NCBI RefSeq assembly: GCF_000203795.2
Contig: NW_006281110.1
Coordinates: 622,590 to 686,589, forward strand
Source of the DNA: Batrachochytrium dendrobatidis JAM81
Taxonomy: Eukaryota > Chytridiomycota > Chytridiomycetes > Rhizophydiales
Direction: 5' to 3'
DNA length: 64,000 nt
Part shown: piece after piece, positions 20,841-34,000 of the stretch
How the letters are laid out: each line of letters opens with the position of its first letter
Numbering within the stretch: position 1 is the stretch's first letter
The notes under the pieces: model-generated
The model's input: the letters and a program-made list of their open reading frames with translations, nothing else
Databases searched by the model: none
Told to the model about the DNA's origin: nothing
Position numbers and translations under genes: made by a program

Positions 20841-23494
20841 ATGGGCAATCGGTCTCGTCAGGCAAAAAACAAGCAAAGGGATCCGGCTCCTCTCGCTGAA
20901 CATACAGTTAAAAAAATCATAAAGCGACAACAAGCTGACAATGTCGATCCTGACAATGTTAAAAAAATTGAATTTGTCAAGACTAGTGCTTCGGTAAACG
21001 TTTCCAAGAAAAGTACGACTTGTCTGAATCTATTTTATATTGCCTTGAATGCTGATTGTCAATCTTTTAGATTTATCCAAGGATCACTTACCTGTTATTT
21101 TAAATCATGTTTAGCCAAAAATCATGTTGAGCATGTTGAACCTGCTTCAACAGTTTCCAAAAAAAAGCAGGCATTCAAATCAGAGTCTTCAAAAAAGTAT
21201 ATTATTGCATTCATGTCATGCTCAGATTTTGTAGTTTTGAACTGAATGGCTAATTTTATTTCACATCTACAACATTTAGTTCAAGTAATTTTAAAAAGAA
21301 TGCCAAAGCACAGGGTTCTCCCAAAAAACCACCACCGTATGTATTTGTACTTGAATCTGCTCATGTAGTTCAATCTACTCACTATGTTGTTGTCATTTTA
21401 CCTATTTTAGAGTTGAATCTATCGAGTCGGAATCGGACAATGATGAGCAAGAGTTTGAGTATTTAGAAAGTGACGATGATGTTGTTGAAACTTTGAATGA
21501 TCTGGATACCAGTGATGCCAACGACAGCGAGGTATGTGACTCTGCGTTGCATGCATTAGTACACGATCCTAAACTATTTATACAATGTATATTTTTATAT
21601 TTAGGAAAGTCAAGGTTGGGAAGATGAGAGTGATTCTTGGGAAAATGCAGAGTTTGATGAAGACATGCCAGCAGAAGCTGAGGAGATCCAATTCAACTCT
21701 GATGAGGAGGAAATGGATTCGGATGCATCTGAAAAATTCGATACAGAGTTTGAGCGTGAGGCTCATGAGGAAGATGCCAAAGCAAAAGAGGATGATAGGC
21801 TTGCCGAGGAAGAGTTGAAGATTAATCTTGAGGAGCGTGAAAAGTTTGTTCTTCCGTCTGGGGAGGACATTGAAAAGGATTCTGATGAAACTGAAGACAT
21901 TGCCATGGTTCACACTCGCATCAACGAGGTTATCCGTGTACTGTCAAACTTTAAAACAATGCGCGAGGCCGACAGGTTGGTTTTAGCATTTTATATAAAT
22001 GTGTATTGCTTTCAACATACTAACTCTTGGCATTAGATCTCGATCAGAATACGTTGATCAACTCATCAAAGACATTGCCTATTATTATGGCTATAACCAC
22101 TTTTTGGCAGAAAAACTATTCCATTTGTTTGATCTTGGCGAGGTGATTGAGTTTTTTGAAGCCAACGAAGTTGCTCGTCCCGTAGTTATTCGAGCCAATA
22201 CATTAAAAACCCGCCGTCGTGATCTTGCCCAGTGCCTTATTAATCGTGGAGTGAATCTTGAACCTATTGGAAAATGGTCCAAAGTAGGCATTCAAGTTTT
22301 TGACTCTCCGGTGCCCATTGGAGCTACACCCGAGTACCTTGCAGGGCACTACATGCTTCAAGCTGCTGCTTCTTTTCTTCCAGTCATGTCGCTTGCTCCT
22401 CAAAGCAACGAACGTATTCTTGACATGTGTGCAGCACCAGGTGGTAAAACCACTTACATTGCTGCGCTAATGAAAAACACTGGATGTTTGTTTGCCAATG
22501 ATATTAGCAAAGATCGTCTCAAAAGTCTTAATGCCAACTGTCACCGCATGGGTGTTCGTAACACTGTTGTCTGCTGTTATGACGGAAAGCAGTTTCCTAA
22601 TGTAATTGGTGGATTTGATCGTGTCCTCTTGGATGCACCTTGCAGCGGTACAGGCGTTATCTCCAAAGATCAATCTGTAAAAATCAACAAGGTATACTCA
22701 CATGCTTGATGGCAGTAAAAACGAATTGTTGCTTGGATTAATACTGACACTTGCTCAATCTGCCAACCTTTTTTGATTGAACATAATGTGTAATATAGGG
22801 AGACGAAGATTTCCAAATTCTCACTCAGATCCAAAAGGAACTTATTCTTTCGGCAATTGATTCTATTGATGCTCATTCTTCTACAGGAGGATACCTTGTT
22901 TATTCTACCTGTGCCATCACTGTTGAAGAAAACGAAGAGGTGATCAATTACGCTCTTAACAGGAGACCCAATGTCAAACTGGTTGACTCGGGTCTTGATT
23001 TTGGACGCGAAGGGTTTATCAGCTTTCGAGGCAAGCAGTTTCATCCCAGTATGGCGCTTACTAGAAGATACTATCCACATACTCAGAATATGGATGGGTT
23101 TTTTGTGGCTAAATTGAAGAAAACTTCAAACAAGTATCCTGGCAGTTTGAAAACAAAAAATAGCAATGGTACTGCTGCTACAAATGGCAACGAACAGGAG
23201 GAAGCGCAATCTAGTGTTGATGTCAAGTTTAATGAGAAAGAAGATCAGGTTTTGATTGCAGAAAGTATGGAAAAGCGTAAAAAGTTTATTCGGCCTGCTG
23301 ATAAGCCACGCCACGAGGCTTCTAGTGCAGCCAGACCTGTCAAGACAAAGACTACAATAAAGCGACCTTTGCCTGTGGATGAGGAGGCTGCAGAACATTT
23401 AGAAGTTGACGCGATTGCTGATCGTAAACGGCGCAAGGAAGCTAAAAAGGCTGCTCTTGAGCGTCTGCGTAGCAATACAGTTCTTGAGATTTGA
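20841..23494 (+). CDS. NOP2: 25S rRNA (cytosine-C5)-methyltransferase NOP2
   Basis: Seven exons: 20841-21012, 21115-21196, 21280-21336, 21411-21531, 21605-21975, 22037-22691, 22799-23494; about 717 residues. NOP2 methylates 25S rRNA in the nucleolus and is needed for 60S biogenesis. The N-terminus is a basic Lys-rich segment followed by a long acidic region encoded by several small exons. The Rossmann-fold methyltransferase core (about 270-560) has the SAM motif [13 protein letters not shown], the [13 protein letters not shown] motif with the first catalytic Cys, and VYSTCAIT with the second. [18 protein letters not shown] closes the core, and a basic tail follows. Both catalytic cysteines are present. 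Poly(A) signal AATAAA at 23504-23509, 10 bases past the stop; the convergent DSS1-like gene is 118 bases away. Confidence 0.95.
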
Positions 23495-23612
23495 AACCCA
23501 AACAATAAAGGAAACTTTGCATTGATTCAATATCGACTATTTAAAATTGTAGATATAGAGGATTTATTGATATACTGTTTGTATGAAGATATCAAGATAA
23601 CTGAAATTCACA

Positions 23613-26600
23613 TCAAATTTGCTTCAATTGCAGACGACCCATGCTTGGATCGCATTTTTCAACCACGCATTGAATAACCGTAGCCAAAGGAGTTAGCTCA
23701 CCATCCTCATCCAACATTTCACAAATGGTTCGCAGTCCACCCAGCTCAATGACCTGAACACGTGCAAACTGATTCTTTCTCAATTCAGGCGACTCCACCA
23801 CAATTGCTGTATAAACATTGACTTGCTTACGCACTTGATCAGTCTTGATTGCAGTGGATTTAAAATCCAAGGGAGCAATAGCAGCAGCAGAAAGTATAGA
23901 TCCATTTTTAGTCACTCGAGGTGAAACCATTCTCAAGAGGTTTGGATCGTAAGCATCACCATGAAGCGACATCAATTCTCTACGACGAACCCACTCCAAT
24001 TTCCAAAATCTTCCAGCTCTATTGGACATGTCATTGATAGTTAATGTTGATCGCTGCAAAAAGGGTATCAATTGAGTCACTTGATTGAGAGAAAATGGTG
24101 TTGTATCTATTTTAGACAATTTAGCTGATGGATCCGAGTGCATTTGTTTGCGGAGAAAAACTGACTTGATTTGCCAATGAACCATAATGTCGTTGTAGCG
24201 ACGAAGTGGGCTAGATGCTTTTACATATCCAGTCATACTTGACAAAGACGGTGGCTGTCCAAACGATTCAAGATTTCTATCAGCAGTGGATCTCATAGTT
24301 AATGGGCATATACCATGAATACCCATAGACGAGTGGCAAATTGGTTTAGTGCTCCATTGACCAGCCGGGAGATACCTGATTATTTCCAGCATGGAACTCA
24401 TTGGAAGTATGCCAGTTTCTTGATCGCGTGTGCTCAACATGGTTTCAATATACTTTTGTGTATCATGCTTCTTGAGTTGGTTTTCAGATTGTATTTTTGG
24501 CGAGTCAAAAACAGATGCTTGTCCACGATATGGAACAGGAATATTGTGATCCTGGCAGAATTTGGCAGCAACACGACCAGCAATAATCATCATTTCAGAA
24601 ACAAGAATATGTGATGGCGACAAATGAGAAAGCTCTAGTTCAGACATGACTACATCTGGTGTAGCTAGTGGTGATTTGGGATCATATATTAATGGTAAAG
24701 GATGTGGTTCAACTCGCACTGAGGCATTGATCTGATCAGGGATAAAAGCGCCTTGAGAAATTCGATGTTTTTGATGCAGCAATGCAAACTGGTGAAGTTT
24801 CTTCAAATTAGATGCATCATTTTCAGTCAATACGTTGGCTACTGGGGCAGTAGTCTTGATCTTGTTGATAGAAGCTGTGTCATTAGCATCTGGAGTTGCT
24901 TTTCCAGACATTTTAGAGATATGATTGTCTAAAAAAGTACGTGTCCAAGGAGAGACCGAGTCGCGGGGAGCGTCCATGCCATAAACCTGACTCCAGTCAA
25001 GCACATTGTCCACATCATCATAACGAGTCACAACAGGCTTGCGAATATAGCCAGGTGCAACTTTGTAGTCAATAATTTCGCCATTAGTAGATAAACGAGC
25101 ACTGAATGTAAGAGAGTAGGACGACACATCCAAGCCCATAAGTTTACTACTGAGGTAATCAGGCATCATTGGAAAATGGCGCTCTGGAAGATACAAACTA
25201 TTGCCACGCAACTGAGCCAACAGCGATAGTTCGTGATTGGGAGGAATGTATGCAGTAGGATCAGCAATATGAATATGAATCCATGTGCCTTGAGGGGTTT
25301 CTTCCAAAGAAATACCATCATCAAGCTCATTTGCAGTTGAAGAGTCGATAATATAAACGGGCTGTTGGCCAAAGTCCACACGCGACGAAGCCATTATGTC
25401 ATTTTCATAAAATGCTTTAGTGGATTTAGACTCGGTTGAAAGGGGATTCATGGCAGAAGGAAATGCAATCACTTGGGTAGAAAATCGATCTGCAACACTC
25501 CATTCTGTATTTACTGCAGTGTCAGCATTTTCAAACACGCTCTCTTCAACAGCAATATTGTGCTTTACACACAATTCTCTACCAAGAGCATCTGATTTTT
25601 GAGTGACGAGATCACCTTCTTCTCCAAACATGAACGATGGTCTGCCAATATTTGTAGATTGATGCAAAGCTATGTTTTCCCATGGTGCATGAACACCTAT
25701 TTCTTTGAGAAAAAGAATCACATCTGCTTCACCAGGATAAAACGAGTACAATGGAGCAATTCGCTTGAGAACATGCACCCAAGAAAATGTACGCTCAAAA
25801 GAAGGGAAATTTTGAGCGACTGAGAGCGACTGAAGAATCGTGTTGATAAAGATCTTGTCTTCTGCAGTAAAGTTGATGGATGGACGTTCTACGAGAGCAG
25901 TTGATCCAGTGCGAAACCATTGGATCAGGGTTTTGCTTTTATTGAGGAAAGCAGTAAAATGGGAGTCGGCATTTCCCGAAATAGTTTGTCGAACTTGACT
26001 CATGATCCAACTGATTTGCTCGTGCTCTTTTTTTGGACGAAGACGAAACATGCTTGATTCCAACAATTTGTAAGTATCTGCAGGAACAAACTGCATGTTA
26101 TTTTTGCATAAAAACAGAAAAGTGCAATACAACTGTGAGTGAGTGGGATGAACAACGTCGAATGCGATCTTGGCAGCGTCTGCAGTGCTAAAATCGACTC
26201 CTTTTGAGATTTCCTTTTGCGATCTTCCTTTAATCAATTCGCTGTGTATTAATTCTGATTTTTCTCGAATAACAGTCATATGGCCGTCTACCAATCGTTG
26301 AAAATCTATAATATTATGAGTGATACTTTTGGGAATATTTTTGATCTGTAATTGAGAAGCAGTCAATGTGGACATTCCCAAAGCAACTTTGGTGGCAGTT
26401 CCAGGAATTGGAGTAGAATTGTCTTTTATCCAATATGGAATATTAAAAAACACATCGGATTGAGAATGTAGCAAAACATGACCATTGCCAAGTAGAGTCA
26501 TGTGTGATGAGAATCCACTGTTTTTAGCTTTAATGAGTACACCGACTTGGACTTTTCCCTGTCTATATTTCACATACGATCATATATGCAGTTTTATTAG

Positions 26601-26975
26601 CCACGACGGTAAATTGATGGAACGATGCCATGAATATAAAATCTCGAAATATAGTCGTAAAAAACGCTCAACCAACCTGCGAACTTCTACAAGATCACCG
26701 ACTTGCAGTTGAAATGGTTTTAAAGAATAACTATTCGAATCTTTTAAATCGGTATTGAATTCAAGAGATAATCCAGCAGAAGACAAACTAGACGAGTTCT
26801 TGGCATTGTCAAATGTGTGTTTTAGTAGCAGACTTGAAGGTTGGAATTTGTGTGTTCTAGTGGAAGAAAACTGCAGTTTTTGATACAATATTGTAATAGG
26901 ATATTTCCTATAAAGAGATTTAGCATGAAGATGACTCAATACAGACTTATTCCTGACAGCAGCAATCATCATCAA
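23613..26975 (-). CDS. Mitochondrial RNase II-type exoribonuclease (DSS1-like)
   Basis: Two exons: 26677-26975 and 23613-26562; about 1082 residues. The intron (26563-26676) joins GDLVEVRR to QGKVQVG in frame. The N-terminus is basic and Ser-rich without acids, a likely mitochondrial presequence. An RNB catalytic domain occupies roughly 490-830, with the metal-binding signature DSSTANELDDGIS, then IHIHIADPTAYI and YLPERHFPMMPD, and later PLRRYNDIMVHWQ. DSS1 is the exonuclease of the fungal mitochondrial degradosome with the SUV3 helicase; cyt-4 of Neurospora is the same family. The key Asp residues are present. Cytosolic DIS3L2-type enzymes are less likely because cold-shock domains are not evident. 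Poly(A) signal at 23563-23568. Confidence 0.88.
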
Positions 26976-27314
26976 CTATCTGAATAGAAATGAACTCTTC
27001 AGATTCGATCAGAAAAATAAAAAATAAAAAATCAATTTATTCGCAGTTGAATTCCAGACATCACAACAGCTTATTTGATTAAAATCGACTTTAAAAAGAA
27101 TATTATTTTATACAAAGTTTTGTAATGTTCAGAATGAATCACTTTGTGTATGCAATGACCAACAACCAACTCATTAATCACGTGAAGTGTTGATAAAATG
27201 AGTTGAAGAACTGATTTGATTATCAATTGAATTAATCATAAAAACTGGATTATCAGCTGGATTCACTACAAACTAAACTGATTATAAACTGTATTAATTA
27301 TCAATTGAATCGTC
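26976..27314. promoter_or_regulatory. Divergent promoter, DSS1-like gene / HEM13
   Basis: A 339-base AT-rich region between two divergent genes for mitochondrial proteins. On the HEM13 side it holds three related 14-16 base elements ATTATCAnnTGrATT at 27218-27233, 27248-27263 and 27296-27311; the last ends just before the ATG. Each contains a CANNTG core (CAATTG or CAGCTG). Confidence 0.45.
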
Positions 27315-28888
27315 ATGTTGCGTGGATTACGTCCTTCTCTTGCAAGATTATCATCTACTACAATTAATGGATCTGACACTTTTGCTCGTTTATCACTACC
27401 AACCCATGCTATATGCTTCACTCGTTTTAAACAAAACTCTCTAGTTTGTTCCTATTCTTCCAGTCGTGGCTCAAAAGAACAATTTTATTACACATTCAAT
27501 CTCGATGGTGCCTTGATTGGAACGACTGTCGCTGTCATTGCTGGCTATATGTCCACTTCTGTGCTGATGGAATACTTTTATCCTGTATGTCAATATACTA
27601 TTAACTGATTTCAAACTAGAATCTGTTTTCATGTGAATACCGTACTAATATTTATTTCAACTCTGCATCTGCTTGCTTAGGGCTCAAACTCTCCCATTAA
27701 CTGCGACTCTGCAAAATCTGTGCAAAAACAATCCACTACTCAAAAGGTAGTTGAAATCTGATCCTTTATTTATGTTGGTATAGCTTAGATACTTATTTAA
27801 TCCATATCTTGAATACGTGTATAGGATGTTGCTAAATCCATTCCATTTAAAATGGAGAAATTAGTCAATAAAATACAATCGGATATGGTTTCTGCTCTCG
27901 AAGAGATCGAAGGTCCTGATGGTGGAAAATTCCTTCACGACTCTTGGATTCGTGAGGAAGGTGGATACGGCACGTCTTGTGTTCTTCAGGAAGGCAGAGT
28001 GTTTGAAAAGGCTGGCGTCAATATCACCATCATTGCTAGTCCAGCACCTAAAGCCATGATTGCCAATATGCGTGCTCGAAACAAAGACTCGATCGATCCA
28101 AATGGCAATTATAAAATGTTTGTCGCCGGTGTGTCCATGGTCGTTCATCCTCATAATCCAATGGCTCCTACATTCCATGCCAATTACAGATACTTTGAGT
28201 TGCGCGACGCTTCTTCTAATGCCAAGGATTCTGACAAGCCTGTTGCTGCATGGTTTGGTGGTGGTTGTGATCTCACTCCATCATATCTGTTTGAAGAAGA
28301 TGCAGTTCATTTCCACAAGGTCATCAAAGACACATGCAACAAGCACGATCCCGAGTACTATCCTCGTTTCAAGGAGTGGTGTGACAAATACTTTAACAAT
28401 GTTCATCGTGGCGAGCGACGTGGCATCGGCGGTATTTTCTTTGATGATTTAGAAGATAAACCCGCAGATCAATTGTTTTCTTTTGTTAGTGACTGTGGAA
28501 ACAGTCTGGTCGAGCAGTACATTCCCATTGTAAAGCGTCGCATAAACATGCCATTTACCCCGGCTCAGAAGGAGTGGCAACAGTTACGTCGTGGTCGTTA
28601 TGTCGAGTTTAATCTGGTAATATAAGCGCTTTTTATCCAAAATATTGCTACATTGATAAACCTAAATCTCATTGCTTGTTTTTGGATCGCTAACTGTCTT
28701 AAACTGAATTCGTGCAGGTCCATGATCGTGGAACAAAGTTTGGATTCGTAACACCTGGTGTTCGCATTGAAAGCGTTCTCATGTCATTACCATTGACTGC
28801 AAGATGGCAGTATATGCAAAAACCCGAACCAGGCAGTCCAGAAGAAGATTTAATCAAGGTTTTGGAAACCCCAAGAGAATGGGTTTGA
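27315..28888 (+). CDS. HEM13: Oxygen-dependent coproporphyrinogen III oxidase
   Basis: Four exons: 27315-27584, 27681-27746, 27825-28616, 28718-28888; about 432 residues. It converts coproporphyrinogen III to protoporphyrinogen IX (EC 1.3.3.3) in heme synthesis. Family signatures are all present: [37 protein letters not shown] followed by [30 protein letters not shown] and [14 protein letters not shown]. The N-terminal 110 residues are basic and Ser-rich and contain a hydrophobic segment [20 protein letters not shown], resembling the leader of animal CPOX, which is sent to the intermembrane space. Baker's yeast Hem13 lacks this leader. Poly(A) signal 28899-28904. Convergent with AsnRS, 119 bases away. 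Confidence 0.96.
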
Positions 28889-29007
28889 TCAAACTACAAA
28901 TAAACAGTACTTTTAAAGTCTCGACTCGAGTCATTATATATTTTTGTTAGATTTCAAAAATGCTTCAACAGCATGCAATACACATTTTGATTCAACAGAA
29001 TCATATG

Positions 29008-30888
29008 CTAGAACTTGCAGTGTCCATATGATCTTGGGGCAGGTATCATGTCGCGAATATTAGTCATGCCAGTTAGATATCCCAAAAGTCGTTCAAATCC
29101 CATACCGTACCCTCCATGTGGGACGCTGCCATATTTTCTCAAATCCAAATACCACTCAAGTTGTGCCGAGTCTAGTCCTGCATCATTGATTTTCTGTGCT
29201 AGCAACTCGTATTGATCCTCGCGCAAGCTACCTCCTGCCAACTCGCCCACTTTTGGTAAAAGCAAGTCTGTACAGGCAACAGTTTCTCCATCACATTTGG
29301 TCACAGATGTATTACCAATTCCACTTTGTTTCATATAAAACGGCTTGATTTTTTTAGGATAATCTGTGACAAACACTGGGCCCTTGATAATCGTCTCGGC
29401 CAGAAACTTTTCGTGCTCACTCTGAAGAGGTAACCCCCATTTGACTGGAAACTGCCACTCGGGAGCGCAACGCTTTCCATTTATGCCTTTTTCGGCATTC
29501 AGTAGCACTTGCACTGCATCCGTATACGTCATGCGTTCAAACAATTTGTTGGATACATTATCTAGTTTCTGTACAAGATCACGCTCAGAAAACTGATCAA
29601 ACAAGGCTAGATCTTCTTGACAAGTATTTAAAACATGCTGGATAACGTGTTTAATATTCCCCTCGATGAGATCAGTGAGAGCGCTAATGGTAGGGATGAA
29701 ACATGCTTCAGCCTCTAGCATCCAAAACTCTGCCAAATGTCTAGTTGATTGAGATTTTTCTGCCCGAAAAGCTGGGCCAAGCACATACACTCTAGATAAA
29801 GCCGATGCCATAAATTCTAAATGAAGTTGTGCAGATACTGTAGTATACACAGGTTTGCCAAAGAATTCATCTGGTAGCGGCAATGCCTGGTGTTGAGTAG
29901 TCTGTGAGTAGTTTACGGCATAGTTTTGATAGGATTTGAGTGTATCATCTGTGAGTACACGAAATGCTTCTCCACCACCTTCACAATCATGTGTGGTCAA
30001 AATTGGCATATTCACTTGTGTAAACTCTTGTGCCTGTATATTCATTTCAAATTTCAGACAGTAGATTAGCAAACTTCAAAGGTTTGGTTTATAAATGATT
30101 ATTCCATTTTGAGCAATAAATATCAATTGAATAGTAAGACTGGAATCTCGAGACTTACTTTGAAAAAATCATGGATTCCTTGCAATGCAGCGCTGCGAAT
30201 CCGCCATAACGCACCGAATATCCTCGTTCGTGATCGCAAGTGTTGGTATTCTCGTAGATGCTCCAGCGGTAACCTATTCTTGGAAATTGCATACGACTAA
30301 CCCAAACATCATGTGCTGATCAATTAGTCTTGCTTGTCAATGTTTTAGATGAATTCATCGTACCTGTGGATCACATTCACCCAGCACCGTCAAATCAATG
30401 GCTTCTAGATCTACAGCTTGATTCTTTGACGGAGATGGAACCAATTTTCCAGAAATCTTGACTGAAGTGCCAGTAGTCAATCTACAAGTGAATTCAATAT
30501 GAATTGATGATAAGCAATGCATCTACAACGATGAATGTTTTAAACGGTAAAAGTATTCAAATGTGCATGTTTAGGCAAGAACATACGTCTTGGCCACTGA
30601 TGAGTCCATAACAATTTGAAGACCCGATAGTAATGAACCATCGTCTAAATCAATAAATGTTACTGTTTTTTGCAGTCGTTGCGATCGCACCCATCCATGA
30701 ACAGTTACTGTTTTTCCAATATAGGTTGAATCGGTGACAAGAGATTTAATGGTTGTGATTGGAAATGTATATTTCTTTTGGTTTTTTGTTGAATAGCGGC
30801 AAGTGATATTATGCATATAATATTGTGTAGATGAGAATCGTTGATATGGGCGTCGCAGATACGCTGTCCATTGACTGCATTGTTGCAT
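29008..30888 (-). CDS. Asparaginyl-tRNA synthetase, mitochondrial
   Basis: Four exons: 30587-30888, 30364-30481, 30159-30296, 29008-30033; about 527 residues. Class II synthetase charging tRNA-Asn. A Gln/Arg/Ser-rich leader of about 35 residues suggests mitochondrial import (yeast SLM5 / human NARS2 type). An N-terminal OB-fold anticodon-binding domain follows (VTVHGWVRSQR, then LTTGTSVKISGKLV). The catalytic domain has PILTTHDCEGGGEAF, motif 2 with VYVLGPAFRAE and HLAEFWMLEAE, and motif 3 GMGFERLLGYLTGM. It ends in the usual RDMIPAPRS. It shares a 154-base divergent promoter with the CFAP251 gene. Confidence 0.93.
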
Positions 30889-31042
30889 TTTTCTGGATAA
30901 AATTTAAATGGCAAATTTTTGGGGTTTGTCATCACGTATTAAAATTCACGGTACAGACTCTATACTACGATATTTGGCAAGTCGCATTCAACTTTAAACC
31001 AGCCGCTTTATCTTGCAAAAACATACTGTTATAGTATCTAGA
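30889..31042. promoter_or_regulatory. Compact divergent promoter, AsnRS / CFAP251
   Basis: Only 154 bases separate the start codons of the two divergent genes, so their promoters must overlap or share elements. No TATA box could be assigned with confidence. Confidence 0.4.
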
Positions 31043-34000
31043 ATGGATAATCCTTATATTTCAAAGGACAGCTCGACCCAAAATGCATTGGTACGCATTC
31101 TCGCTTGAAATACATGTTCCTATTGCCATCAGACCTGCGCGTTTTAGCTCATTGGACTAACTCTTGCAAGTTTATACCAACTTTTAGAATCTAAAATGGA
31201 CGTTTGGATTCAATCGTGAATGCATTGGTGCAGTTCACAACCTATCTGATAGCAAGCAAAAGGTTTGACCAACAGGCTTCAACCAACTCGTGTTTGTACT
31301 AAATTACACTTTTAAAACGAGTCAAAGAAATCTAACATGTAATATAGGTTCTATTTTACGCATCTGCTCATACGGGCGTACTTTACGACTGGGTACACGG
31401 AAACCAAAAACTACTTCAAGGGCATGTAAGTCAAAACCCATTTTGTAATTTGTATACATGTTGACTGCAGTGATTCGCAGTCTATTTTTACTAAAATCGC
31501 TCATCATCCAATCTAGTGTAATTCAATTACATCAACAGCAGTTAGTTTAAAACAACAATGGATTGTGACTGCAGACTGTGGACCAAACTCTATGATCATT
31601 GTATGGGATATAAATCCTGAACTCAAATCGAATATTTCCGATGCTACAGATGCATCGGCTACTCCTCAAAACACACTACAAGCCGTGCCTATTAAAAACA
31701 TTTTTGATCCACATGATGGATTGGGTGTGCTATCCGTTGAATTTACCCCCGACTCAAAATATCTAATCACTCTTGGCGCAAGTAAGATTGTGCCATTACT
31801 ATAGTATGACGTACTACACTATTTACTGATACATTAACTAAAACAATAATCCCGTGTTGATTTTAATAGGTCAAGATCAAACCATTTGCATTTGGGATTG
31901 GACTTGCTCAACCAATGAGCCACTTTTATCCTACAAAATAGTGGGAGAGTTGCAGGTGATGAATTTTTAACCCTACTAATTCTATACGCATTTCAAAAAA
32001 TATGTTACTTACTAGTATTACATAACGCGACTGTTTAACTTGTATATCGATCAGACTTGCTTGCGAGTCAATCCAGTTGATCCTTTTGAACTGATTTCAA
32101 ATGGTCCAAATTCAATCAATTTTTATATCTGGGACAAGGAGTCGCTGGAAATGACCCAAAATGTGCCAGTTTTAAGTTCAAAGTAGGCCAAAATCCAGTG
32201 CAAACCTTTTGATAAAATTAATGCTAACGTTGTGCTATTAAAATAAACTGATATGATTAGAGATTTTAAGCACACTCCTTCAGGATACTCGTACTCGAAT
32301 TTTCTGCCCTCATTGAATCAGGCTGTATCTGGAACCAAAGATGGCGAGGTGATTGTCTGGTCAGATAAAAGTCTTGATAATCTCAGTATCAAATTGAAAA
32401 AAGGGCACAAGGAAGTAGTTAAATTCATCAAGTAAGTGAATGTATATAAACTAATTGTCAAAAACATGGTGTGATGTCATACAAGATAAAGTATGTACTG
32501 ATGCTTCAACTTTTATTTAGGCTGCATAATTCTCCAATAAACTTTATAACAAGTTTTCAGGACAAGTTTATTATTACTGGTGGCGAGGATGGCTATATCA
32601 AAATATTTGATTTAAATGTAAGCTGAATATTTTTAGTCGATTTCCTGATGCATACCGTTTGAACAAGCAATACAAGTTTGGAAAATTAATTTACAATGCA
32701 TGATAAACTTAGTTTAGAATACTATTTTGGTACGAAAAATTAGACGCCGGTCCCATTTCATCTGTAGCAATAAGCACTACATTTGAACGTAAGTAAAATC
32801 AACCTAGCAATTTAGGTAAAAATGTGAATATTCATAAACTAACTCGTTTTATTACCAATCACGTTTGCAATCTATTGAATCTGTATGGTTGATGAATGCT
32901 AGCAATGTTTGAAGACATTGGTATACCCGAACTTGTTGTTGCGACTAAACACGCACGCATTTTACTGCTTCATAATCCTCAAACCAAGGCAGCGTTTTCA
33001 AATACAAACAACAAAACTATCACGGAATGTGCACTAACAAACACACACTTTTTGACCACTGGATTATCAAGTGGAGACAATCCACCTACTCAACATCAAC
33101 GAGGCACATTTGAATTCAATGAGGTAAATCATATTTTGATTTATTGATGACAGAATAGAATGAGATTTAATTAAGCTTGCATAATTTACCAATTTTTGAA
33201 AATGTGTATTATTTTGATTAGGTTCCTAGAATAACCAACTTATTGCATGGTCAATACGGAAACATTCGTGGATTAGATGCACATCCCGCGTCAAGTTGCT
33301 TTGCAGTGGGTAGCGATTCGGGTAAAAATATAGTGTATTGATTGGAGTGGAATAGTAGGTTTTACACAGAGTTTGACAAACTATCCTTTGCCAACTATAT
33401 TTGATTATAATGAATGTGGTTAGGTCATTTACATATCTGGGACTATGACACCAAAAAAATCATTATTTCGCGGTACTTTAAAGACATTCCTAGCACTACT
33501 GAAGCCGTCATTGCAGCGCAAAAGCACAAAAAACAAAAGGCGGATACTCTTATAGACGCAAACGATCAGCCAGGTGTAAAATCACATAGCGTTGAGCCCA
33601 CACCCATGGTAATTAGCTGCCTTGCGTATTCTTGCAATGGAAAAACACTTGGTGAGTATACTTGTTTACAAACTGTTCAAATAGAGTTTGGTATTTAATT
33701 ATTAACTTTTAAAATATGTTTTTATCATTACAATTTTTCCATGAATCTCATACCACAATGGACCTGAAATAAGCAATTGGGTTTACCAATGGCGTGTTAA
33801 GAATGTTGGACGCACAAACATTACAAGATATTCCCCAATCTTATCTCATTAAAAATCAATTTTACGGTTATCAAATATCATCCGAGCCCATTACAAAACT
33901 ATCATTTTCACCCGATGATGACTATTGTGCTGCGGCGGATGCTGCCCATGTTGTATGTATTCTTTGCAAAGAAGCCGTCAGTGCAAAATCCACCAGATCT

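Noticed and set aside
31322..31507. Minus-strand 61-codon frame within the CFAP251 gene
   Set aside because: It spans exon and intron sequence of a well-supported plus-strand gene and shows no independent similarity.
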